Shown one piece after another: positions 52,251-60,412 of a stretch of 64,000 nucleotides of DNA. Below the pieces are notes generated by a model. That model was not told the origin of the DNA. It worked only from the letters and a program-made list of their open reading frames with translations, and did not search any database. Source of the DNA: Gammaproteobacteria bacterium (lineage in GTDB: Bacteria; Pseudomonadota; Gammaproteobacteria; Pseudomonadales; Pseudohongiellaceae); NCBI GenBank assembly GCA_002730035.1, contig PBYU01000023.1, forward strand, positions 94,709 to 158,708, read 5' to 3'. The position numbers and the translations under genes were made by a program. Positions within the stretch are counted from its first letter, which is position 1; every line of letters begins with the position of its first letter.

Positions 52251-53819
52251 ATGTTCGAAAGCTATTTCATGATCTTATTGTATTTCTCCGTGCTGATGTT
52301 CCTGGGCTACCGGGCATCGCTGCGCGTTCGCAGCATGAATGATTTCGTGATTGGGGGTAAATCTCTCAGCTTCTGGGTTGCCGCCTTTTCTGCCCAGGCT
52401 ACCGGGGAATCCGCCTGGTTATTGTTGGGGCTCACCGGCATGGGTGCCATGGTGGGCTTTTCTGCCTATTGGGTGGTAGTCGGTGAATTTCTGGGAGTGG
52501 CGGCTGCCTGGTTTCTGATGGCGACCCGCTTCAAACGCCTCACCGACAAATACGACTCCATGACCGTAATTGATTACATGGTCAGTCGCTTCAAGTCCAA
52601 GACTCATCTGCTGCGCGTTTTATCAGCCCTGGTGCTATCAATCTTCGTGATGATTTACATCTCTGCCCAAATCGATGCCACGGGATCCGCATTCGAGACC
52701 TTCCTGAATTGGAATTACCTGACCGGCGCCATCGTCGGTTTCGTTTTCGTCGCCACTTATTGCATTGCCGGCGGATTTCTCGCCGCCGCCTGGACGGATA
52801 TGTTTCAAGGCGCAGTGATGCTCATCTGCCTGATGTTGTTGCCGCTGGTGACCTTTCTGTCTCTGAGCAATGCCGGCTCAATCTATGAAGGACTGCGGGC
52901 TATCGAACCGGGCCTGGTCAACATGTGGGGATCGGGTGGTTTCAACCTGATGAACCTATCAGTCGTTATCGGGATGGGATTAATCGGTCTCGGCTTTCTC
53001 GGCTCGCCCCAGGTGTTCGCACGCTTAATTGCAATACGTAGCGAAACTCAGATCAATCGTGGCAAATGGGTGGCAATTCTGTTCACTATACTGGTGGATT
53101 TTTCCGCCGTCAGTATAGGAGTGCTGGGACGTTACATCTTTACCACTCAAGGTGTTGAACCGGATACCGTACTGGGTAATGGTGCGCAGAATGTCCTGTC
53201 TGAACTGGTGGAGTACACGTTTCCTCCGTGGCTTGTCGGCCTGTATGTGGCCGCAGTCTTATCGGCCATCATGTCCACCGTGTCCTCCCTGCTGGTGATG
53301 GCAGCTGGTTCGATCACCCATGATCTGTACGAGAAGATCTATAACCCGATGCTGACCGACGTCGACGCTGCGCGCCTGTGTCGGCGCATAACAATAGTGT
53401 TAGCGGCGTGTTCGCTGGGGGTAGCCATTGTCGTGTCGATACTCTCGCCGGATCGTACTATTTTCTGGTTCGTGATTTTTGGCTGGGCTGGTATCGCCGC
53501 TACGTTTTGCCCGATGATTATTCTATCGCTGTTCTGGCCACGCTTTACCGAACGCGCCGCCATAGCCTCCATGTTGACAGGCTTCTCCATGACAATCATC
53601 AGCAAATTCGTGTTACAGACACTCGATGGGGTTGGACCCTATTTCGTAGCGCTTGAAACCATGCCGCCTTCTTTTCTATCGGCATTGATTGTGGGCTACC
53701 TGGTTACTATCATGTGGCCGGACGAAGAACTGGAAGCCTCTTACCGTCAGGAATTGGCCAGCCTTGAAGAATTATCTGTAAACGTGGAGTTACCGCCGAG
53801 TACCGCGAGTAACGCCTGA
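52251..53819 (+). CDS. Sodium:solute symporter (SSS family, PutP-like)
   Basis: A 522-residue inner-membrane protein with about 13 helices. Signature stretches are RVRSMNDFVIGGKSLSFWVAAFSAQATGESAWLLLGLTG near the start, YISAQIDATGSAF, and AVLSAIMSTVSSLLVMAAGSIT with the conserved Na2-site serines. It is closest in pattern to the sodium/proline symporters, but with an aminotransferase and MMSDH downstream it more probably imports an omega-amino acid such as beta-alanine. It ends 17 bp before the aminotransferase start, so they form an operon. Confidence 0.92.
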   Translation: MFESYFMILLYFSVLMFLGYRASLRVRSMNDFVIGGKSLSFWVAAFSAQATGESAWLLLGLTGMGAMVGFSAYWVVVGEFLGVAAAWFLMATRFKRLTDKYDSMTVIDYMVSRFKSKTHLLRVLSALVLSIFVMIYISAQIDATGSAFETFLNWNYLTGAIVGFVFVATYCIAGGFLAAAWTDMFQGAVMLICLMLLPLVTFLSLSNAGSIYEGLRAIEPGLVNMWGSGGFNLMNLSVVIGMGLIGLGFLGSPQVFARLIAIRSETQINRGKWVAILFTILVDFSAVSIGVLGRYIFTTQGVEPDTVLGNGAQNVLSELVEYTFPPWLVGLYVAAVLSAIMSTVSSLLVMAAGSITHDLYEKIYNPMLTDVDAARLCRRITIVLAACSLGVAIVVSILSPDRTIFWFVIFGWAGIAATFCPMIILSLFWPRFTERAAIASMLTGFSMTIISKFVLQTLDGVGPYFVALETMPPSFLSALIVGYLVTIMWPDEELEASYRQELASLEELSVNVELPPSTASNA

Positions 53820-53836
53820 CTAGTTGGAATGAAGCC

Positions 53837-55153
53837 GTGACACTAACAAACGAAGAACTCAATGCCCACTGGATGCCGTTTACCGGCAATCGTCAGTTCA
53901 AGCAGCATCCACGCCTGTTCGTGGCCGCCGATGGCGCCTACTACACAGATAGCGAGGGCCGGCAGGTGTTCGATGGTCTGTCGGGTTTGTGGACCTGCGG
54001 TCTTGGCCACAGCCGCGATGAAATCAATGCTGCAGTCAGCAAGCAAGTGGCAGACCTGGATTACTCGCCGGGATTTCAATACGGGCATCCGCTGAGTTTT
54101 AAACTCGCCAATAAAGTCGTCGAACTGACTCCCGCCGGGCTCGATCGAGTGTTCTTCACCGATTCCGGTTCAGAGACTGTCGATACTGCATTAAAAATCG
54201 CGCAGGGTTACTGGCGTACTAAGGGCCAACCCGGAAAGTCAAAGTTTATTGGTCGCATCAAGGGTTATCACGGTGTGAATTTTGGTGGTGTCGGCGTGGG
54301 TGGTATCGGTTTCAATCGGAAATTGTTCGATCAATCCGTCGATGCCGATCATATCAGCCACACCCTGCTCGATGAAAATCGCTTCAGCCGGGGTATGCCG
54401 GAGAAGGGTGCGCACCTGGCAGATGAACTGGAAGAGTTGGTGTTGCTGCACGATGCCTCCAACATTGCTGCCGTGATCGTCGAACCCTTATCGGGAACAT
54501 CCGGTGTGTTGCCACCTCCAAAAGGCTATCTCAATCGGTTGCGAGAAATATGCGACAAACATGACATCCTGCTCATATTCGACGAGGTGATCACCGGTTT
54601 CGGCCGCATGGGTTCCATGACCGGAGCCGATGAATTCGGTGTGATTCCGGACATCATGACACTCGCTAAGCAGATTACCAACGGAGCCATCCCGCTGGGC
54701 GCCGTAGTGCTTGGTGCAGAAATCTATGAAACCTTCATGGACAAGGGTGGTCCTGACTACATGGTGGAGTTTCCCCATGGCTATACTTATTCTGCCCACC
54801 CGGTTGCCTGTGCCGCAAGTCTGGCGGCACTTGAAGTGCTGGTTCAAGAGAATCTAGTAGAGCGGGTTAAACAGATGTCGCCGGTTTTTGAGAAAGCACT
54901 GCACAGCCTGAGCACGGCACCCTTTGTCACGGACATACGCAACTATGGTTTCGCCGGTGGACTCAGCCTTGAGCACTACCCCGGTGAGCCACTGCGCCGG
55001 CCTTTCGAGATTGGGCTTAAATGCTTTGAGAAGGGTTTCTACATTAGATGGGGAGCAGATACGCTGCAGCTCGCGCCTCCTTTTATTGCCAGCGAAGCAG
55101 ATATCGATGGGTTGATTAACGCGGTCGGGGAATCTTTACATGAACTCAGCTGA
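53837..55153 (+). CDS. Class III aminotransferase (omega-amino acid:pyruvate type)
   Basis: A 438-residue cytoplasmic PLP enzyme starting with GTG at 53837. It has the class III pattern: WMPFTGNRQFK near the start (substrate pocket), the FTDSGSETVDTALKIAQ PLP-phosphate loop, LLIFDEVITGFGRMG with the PLP-binding Asp, and the Lys in TLAKQITNGAIPLGAV as the Schiff-base lysine. It resembles beta-alanine:pyruvate transaminases. The product would be malonate semialdehyde, which the next enzyme converts to acetyl-CoA. Its end overlaps the start of that gene by 14 bases. Confidence 0.93.
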   Translation: MTLTNEELNAHWMPFTGNRQFKQHPRLFVAADGAYYTDSEGRQVFDGLSGLWTCGLGHSRDEINAAVSKQVADLDYSPGFQYGHPLSFKLANKVVELTPAGLDRVFFTDSGSETVDTALKIAQGYWRTKGQPGKSKFIGRIKGYHGVNFGGVGVGGIGFNRKLFDQSVDADHISHTLLDENRFSRGMPEKGAHLADELEELVLLHDASNIAAVIVEPLSGTSGVLPPPKGYLNRLREICDKHDILLIFDEVITGFGRMGSMTGADEFGVIPDIMTLAKQITNGAIPLGAVVLGAEIYETFMDKGGPDYMVEFPHGYTYSAHPVACAASLAALEVLVQENLVERVKQMSPVFEKALHSLSTAPFVTDIRNYGFAGGLSLEHYPGEPLRRPFEIGLKCFEKGFYIRWGADTLQLAPPFIASEADIDGLINAVGESLHELS

Positions 55154-56654
55154 TACCATTACAGACGTTCTCGGGCATTTCATCGGTGGTAGCGAAGTGC
55201 CTTGCTCCGGGCGCAGTTGTGATATATTCGACCCGGCCACCGGCAAGGTGACCAAACAGGTCGCACTGGCCGACGTGGATGTCATGGAACAGGCAATCTT
55301 CGCCGCCCAGACAGCCTTTCCCGCCTGGCGACATACGCCACCACAGAAGCGGGCGAAGATCCTGTTTCGCTTCAAACAACTATTAGAAGAGCACGCTGAT
55401 GAAATCTGCCAGCTTATTACTTCAGAGCACGGCAAGGTGTTGGACGATGCGCGAGGCGAATTGGGTCGTGGTATCGAAGTGGCCGAATATGCTTGTGGCA
55501 TCTCCGAATTGTTAAAGGGAGAGCACTCCAAGAATGCTGGCCCGGATATCGATAGCTGGTCTGAGTTTCAAGCGCTGGGAATCGTGGCGGGCATCACCCC
55601 GTTCAATTTTCCGGCGATGGTACCCATGTGGATGTTTCCGCTGGCAATCGCCTGCGGCAATACCTTCATCCTGAAACCGTCGGAGCGCGATCCCAGTGCA
55701 TCCCTGCTCATGGCTCGTTTGTTTTCAGAAGCCGGGCTGCCTGATGGTGTGTTTAACGTGGTAAATGGTGACAGGACCACCGTTGAACTAATCCTTAACG
55801 ACGAACGCGTGGAAGCGGTGAGTTTTGTCGGCTCCACGCCCATCGCCGAATCGATCTACCGGCAAGCCACGGCAACCGGTAAACGAGTGCAGGCACTCGG
55901 CGGAGCCAAGAACCACGCCGTGGTGATGCCCGATGCCGACATCGAGAATGCTGTGAATGCCTTGATGGGTGCGGCATACGGATCCTGTGGTGAACGCTGC
56001 ATGGCGATCTCGGTCGCAGTCTGCGTCGGCGAGGAGACTGCCGAGCACGTTGTTACTCGGTTGAAGAATCGCGTAGAAGGTCTGAAAATCGGCCCCGGTT
56101 CCGATACCTCCAACGACATGGGACCGCTGATTACCGCTGAAGCCTTAGCGCGTATTCACTCATACATTGAGCAGGGCTTGGAGCAGGGCGCCGAGTTGGC
56201 TGTTGATGGAAGAAACCTGGTTGTAGAGGGACACGAGGATGGCTTCTTCATCGGCGCTTGCCTGTTCGATGAAGTCAACGAATCCATGAGTGTTTACACG
56301 GACGAAATATTTGGCCCGGTCTTGTGTGTCGTGCGAGTGAAGGACCTGGATGAGGCCATGCTGTTGATCAATGATCACCAATACGGTAACGGCACGTGCA
56401 TCTTCACACGAGATGGCGAGACCGCCCGTTATTTCAGCGATAACGTCAAGGTTGGCATGGTAGGTGTCAACGTGGCATTGCCGGTACCAATTGCCAGCCA
56501 GAGCTTCGGTGGCTGGAAACGTTCACTGTTTGGCGATCTCTACGTGTACGGTCCCGATGCCGTTCGTTTTTACACGCGCCGCAAGACCATGACTCAACGC
56601 TGGCCTGCGACCGATAAGACGGAGCGAGCCCGGTATTCCTTTCCAAGTAGTTAA
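55140..56654 (+). CDS. mmsA: CoA-acylating methylmalonate-semialdehyde dehydrogenase
   Basis: A 504-residue aldehyde dehydrogenase. ITPFNFPAMVPMWMFPLAIACGNTF, the NAD region SFVGSTPIAESIY and the catalytic cysteine loop GAAYGSCGERCMAISV (Cys in GERCM) match the MMSDH group, which uses CoA and releases CO2. In the operon with the omega-aminotransferase it would turn malonate semialdehyde to acetyl-CoA, or methylmalonate semialdehyde to propionyl-CoA. The start overlaps the aminotransferase by 14 bases, implying coupling. It converges on the cyclase gene with a 4-base overlap of the stop regions. Confidence 0.93.
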   Translation: MNSADTITDVLGHFIGGSEVPCSGRSCDIFDPATGKVTKQVALADVDVMEQAIFAAQTAFPAWRHTPPQKRAKILFRFKQLLEEHADEICQLITSEHGKVLDDARGELGRGIEVAEYACGISELLKGEHSKNAGPDIDSWSEFQALGIVAGITPFNFPAMVPMWMFPLAIACGNTFILKPSERDPSASLLMARLFSEAGLPDGVFNVVNGDRTTVELILNDERVEAVSFVGSTPIAESIYRQATATGKRVQALGGAKNHAVVMPDADIENAVNALMGAAYGSCGERCMAISVAVCVGEETAEHVVTRLKNRVEGLKIGPGSDTSNDMGPLITAEALARIHSYIEQGLEQGAELAVDGRNLVVEGHEDGFFIGACLFDEVNESMSVYTDEIFGPVLCVVRVKDLDEAMLLINDHQYGNGTCIFTRDGETARYFSDNVKVGMVGVNVALPVPIASQSFGGWKRSLFGDLYVYGPDAVRFYTRRKTMTQRWPATDKTERARYSFPSS

Positions 56655-57745
56655 GGACTGGTAATTAACTGATCGACGAACTGCTTGACTGCACCCTGCC
56701 CATCTCGTGTGATGGTGGTGAACTCCATGCTGCTGCGGAAGGCATCTTCAGACGGAAAGCATTTTATAATACGGGCATAGACATCGGTAGTCTTACCAGC
56801 GAACAGATCCAGTGCCAACGACAACTTGATTTCCGACAATTTCTGCAGTCGAACCTCGCTCTCGATCATCATCCCGTTATAACTGATATCCAAGACCTGG
56901 CCCTTGTGAGTTTCCGGTTGTACCAGTTTGCCGCTAAGAATCTGAAATACCAGGGGCATCGAAGTGGATACGCGAGGGCTTTTGCGCTCTTCACGGCGTG
57001 GCACTTCCATATTTTCGGGTCGGGAAGTCGAGAAAACTTCATAGAGATTGACGGCCTCGGTGGCGCCTTTCACTTCAACCTGGTTCGGCGGGCTTACGTC
57101 GATAAAATCTTTAGCTAACTGGTAGGTATTTTCGCCAATGAGAATCTGACCACGCAGGCTGTGTGACTCGATACGCGAAACTAAATTAACTTCGTCCCCG
57201 ATCACCGTATATTCATTGTAATGAGCACAGCCAAGTTCACCAGTCACTACTTCTCCCGAATTAATTCCGATACCCATGAACACGTCAGGCATGTTGATAC
57301 TCTGGTTGTAGTCATTCAGGTCAGACATGGATTGCTGCATTTTCACAGCACAGGCGATGGCTCGTTATACATCATCTTCGTTTGACTCCGGCAGCCCAAA
57401 TACAACCATGATGGAATCTCCCATCAGCTTGTCGATCCTGCCACCGTAGTCGACGATGATGTCACCCATGCGTGAAAAATAGCGGTTCAGCAAGTCAACT
57501 ACATCGGTCGCTGGATAGCTATTGGCGATGGCGGAAAAACCGCGAATGTCCGACAGCAAGATGGTAAGCAGTTTGGTCTGGACGTCTCGCTCTGGATAGC
57601 CCTGCCTGACAAGCAGTGAAGTGACCCCCTCGACAGCCTCATTCAGTTCGGACTCTTCAATATCTTTCTGCAACAGCTGTTTATCACGCAAGATTTGCAG
57701 CATCTGCTCGGCTATTTCTAGCGCATTGCTCTGACGTCTCGGCAC
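56651..57745 (-). pseudogene. Class III nucleotide cyclase-PilZ gene interrupted by one stop
   Basis: Two consecutive ORFs of the track (57365-57745 and 56651-57346) are in the same frame, separated only by TAA at 57365-57367 (codon 127). The reading around it, ESNEDDV-stop-RAIACAVKMQ, fits the usual EDDVERAIACA, so one G-to-T change of GAA is enough. The N-part has the cyclase metal residues (LLSDIRGFSAI, MGDSIMVVFG) and the C-part the Asn-Arg pair in EVNLVSRIES. At the end there is a PilZ-like domain with RKSPR (RxxxR) and DISYNG (DxSxxG), the c-di-GMP binding motifs. It may be a recent null mutation or a base error; the rest is intact. Confidence 0.82.
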
Positions 57746-58160
57746 GATAATCTGCTTATTTTTGGTCTTTAGGCTAATGAGAGGCGCATGCTAACTGTGG
57801 GAGTGCTACATATACAAGCATTAGTTATACACACACCGGGGTAGGCTCCACTATATCCCAAGTATTTAGGCCAGGAATGCGAATCAGTTCAAAGCTTGAA
57901 AGCTTAAAATGAAGCGATGTGCTGACATCCTGCCCTGTTTGCAGCGCGACAGTGCCCCTTGGAGCCAGGTATAGGAACGCCTCCTGAGCTCTGTTGATTT
58001 TCAGTTTCTGATTACCCGCCAGATCTCTTCGTAACCCGCGTCAATTGTGACTTTGCTGCTGCAACGCTTACAAAATGTCACAGTTCAAAGCTCCTCGCTT
58101 CCCTATAATGTGTCGATTAAGTCGTTGTGTGAATTAGTTTCCACCCGCAGGAGCTTTAGT
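57746..58160. other. 415-bp intergenic region between divergent genes
   Basis: It holds the promoters of the cyclase (minus) and TonB-receptor (plus) genes. A short AAGCTTGAAAGCTT repeat at about 57892-57905 is present. No credible gene or RNA structure is seen; the first 38 codons of the track's receptor ORF fall here and look untranslated. Confidence 0.5.
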
Positions 58161-60383
58161 GTGAGGACCCATGGCAGCAGTATGAGGATTCCTTGTAGCA
58201 GAGTTTCAGGAAGGCAGCGTTTTTACGCTTTAGTCAGTACCCCGTTATTCTCACTACTTGTTTTCGTCGCCGCAATCACTCCCCAGAATAGCTATGCGCA
58301 GCAGAATGTGGGTGATGATTCTACGGTGGTGTATCCGGCATCCTATTTTGCCGAGTGGGCGCCTGTGACAGCGCAAGACATGTTGAATCGCATTCCCGGT
58401 ATGCAACGATCGAGTGGCTCCAGTCGAGGCGGCAGTTTTCGAAATGCCAGTCGCGGTGGTCGTGGCCTTGGTTCTGGAAGCAGTGGTACACAGATCCTTA
58501 TCAACGGCAAACGCACGCCCGGTAAAAACAACAACTCCCAGACACAACTGACCCGCATCGACGCGGAACAGGTGGAATATATCGAGATCATCCGCAGTAC
58601 GTCAGGTGATCTGGATGTTCGGGGCAGCACTCAGATAGCCAATATCGTGCTCTATGAAGTGCTCTCCACCACAACCCTCAATTATGAAGCTAGTGCCGAC
58701 TACTACCAGGATAGCAAATCCGAACCCGGCGGCTCTCTAACTTACGGAGGCCAGGCAGGCAATCTGAATTTTCTGCTGAATGCCTCTGCCACACCACAAT
58801 ACATTCATCGCGTGGTAAGCGAAGACAGCATCCTGCCGGATATGTCGGCCAATGATTACATACACCAGGATCGTATTCGTGAACAAACCACGTATGTCTT
58901 GTCTACTAATCTGGATTACCAGATCAGTGAAAAAAGCAGTGCCCGATTCAATGCGCTGTTCACCGAGGGCGATAATCCAATGACAGTCGATCGTTTGACT
59001 GTAGATCTACGCAATAATGGATTCCTGCCGAGTTGGGAACGAGAGGATACTCCCGGCACCATGGACAATTGGGAGGTCGGTGGTGACTATGAATTCCGAC
59101 GCGACAATGGTGATCGCTTCAAAGTGTTATTCATAGCCAATGAGACCGACACGGCGAATACCCGCGAGCGCTGGGATGTATTCGGCGACGGCACGGAAGA
59201 GAAAAACCTGTTCCTGGATTCTTTCAGCGTCATAGAAGAACGCATCGTCCGTGGTTCCTATACGATGGACGTATTTGATGGCCAGAGTATCGAGTTCGGT
59301 GCCGAACGGGCACAAACCATCCTGGATTCGAGGCTGCTGCTCGGGATTGCTTCCCTTACGGGTACCCCTTCGGCAGACCATGGCGGCCTGACGGCTGTGA
59401 ATGTTCCCAATGCCAATACCCGTGTTGAAGAGGTGCGTTACGAGCCCTTCGCTATTCACAACTGGCGCATTAATCCACGCATGTCAGTGGAGACGTCGAT
59501 GGTCTATGAATTTTCTGAGATCGAACAGAGTGGTGACTTCAATAACAGCCGCGATTTCAGTTTCTTCAAGCCGAAGATCGACTACCGCTTCGACATTACG
59601 CCACGACTGCAACTGCGCTTCCTGATTGAAAAATTCGTAAGGCAGCTCAGTTTTACCGATTTCGTGGCCTCCACCGATTCTCAAGACGATGATACGAATA
59701 CGCTGGCGGGCAATCGTAACCTGCGACCGGATTTCTGGTGGAACTACAACTTCCTGGCGGAATACCGCCTACCGAATGATACCGGTGTGGTGAGTGCAAA
59801 CATTTACAAGCACCGCCATAAAGATTATCTGCAGCGTATCGACGTGTCATCCGCCGAGGGCGAGGTTAAATCAGCCACCGGTAATATTGGCAACAGCGAA
59901 ATGTGGGTGTTCGACCTGAAGGGCAGTGTTCGACTTAGCATGTTCAATTTACCCAATGTCCTGGTAACCGGCAGCGTCAATCTCACGGATTCCGAGGTAG
60001 CCGACCCGTTCCTGGGCATCACGCGCCGCTTTAACAATTTAGGCCGTGGCAGCATCAACCTGGGTTTCCGACACGATATTCCCCGGTGGCGTATGAACTA
60101 TGGCGTGAGCATGCGCAATCGTATCGATGGTGCTACCAAGCTATGGGATATCGATGATATCGAAGAGGATCATGGCGATCCTTATTTCAATGGCTTTCTC
60201 GAGTTTATCGCATTCGATGATGTCACCTTCCGCTTCGATGCGCGCGACATGACCAATGTCGATACATGCCGCGACCGCACTCGTTACGTGGGACACATCG
60301 CCGATAATGTCCTGGAAGAAATCGAGTACATGTGTGCCTCAATGGGCACAACGGTCTCTCTGAGGGTGAGTGGCACATTCTGA
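58161..60383 (+). CDS. TonB-dependent receptor-like outer-membrane protein
   Basis: The start is GTG 58161, which has AGGAG seven bases upstream; the track begins 38 codons earlier. The 740-residue product has a signal peptide ending NSYAQQ. A plug domain follows (TAQDMLNRIPGMQ, a Gly/Ser/Arg-rich stretch, TQILINGKRTPGK, VEYIEIIRSTSGDLDVRG) and then a long beta-barrel with alternating aromatic residues; the protein ends in VSLRVSGTF, a C-terminal Phe as for outer-membrane insertion. A clear TonB box was not identified. The ligand is unknown, and no import partner lies adjacent; it converges on the second DUF3604 gene. Confidence 0.9.
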   Translation: MRTHGSSMRIPCSRVSGRQRFYALVSTPLFSLLVFVAAITPQNSYAQQNVGDDSTVVYPASYFAEWAPVTAQDMLNRIPGMQRSSGSSRGGSFRNASRGGRGLGSGSSGTQILINGKRTPGKNNNSQTQLTRIDAEQVEYIEIIRSTSGDLDVRGSTQIANIVLYEVLSTTTLNYEASADYYQDSKSEPGGSLTYGGQAGNLNFLLNASATPQYIHRVVSEDSILPDMSANDYIHQDRIREQTTYVLSTNLDYQISEKSSARFNALFTEGDNPMTVDRLTVDLRNNGFLPSWEREDTPGTMDNWEVGGDYEFRRDNGDRFKVLFIANETDTANTRERWDVFGDGTEEKNLFLDSFSVIEERIVRGSYTMDVFDGQSIEFGAERAQTILDSRLLLGIASLTGTPSADHGGLTAVNVPNANTRVEEVRYEPFAIHNWRINPRMSVETSMVYEFSEIEQSGDFNNSRDFSFFKPKIDYRFDITPRLQLRFLIEKFVRQLSFTDFVASTDSQDDDTNTLAGNRNLRPDFWWNYNFLAEYRLPNDTGVVSANIYKHRHKDYLQRIDVSSAEGEVKSATGNIGNSEMWVFDLKGSVRLSMFNLPNVLVTGSVNLTDSEVADPFLGITRRFNNLGRGSINLGFRHDIPRWRMNYGVSMRNRIDGATKLWDIDDIEEDHGDPYFNGFLEFIAFDDVTFRFDARDMTNVDTCRDRTRYVGHIADNVLEEIEYMCASMGTTVSLRVSGTF

Positions 60384-60412
60384 TGTAGACTGCCCGCTTG
60401 CCCCGTTCTCCT

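Noticed and set aside
57892-57905. AAGCTTGAAAGCTT repeat
   Set aside because: A short duplicated AAGCTT only; no second copy, promoter or gene context that would make it a site.
58047-58085. TGTGAC ... GTCACA inverted repeat as a possible CRP site
   Set aside because: The half sites are about 25 bp apart, whereas CRP needs about 6; it also lies in the upstream part of the track's receptor ORF.
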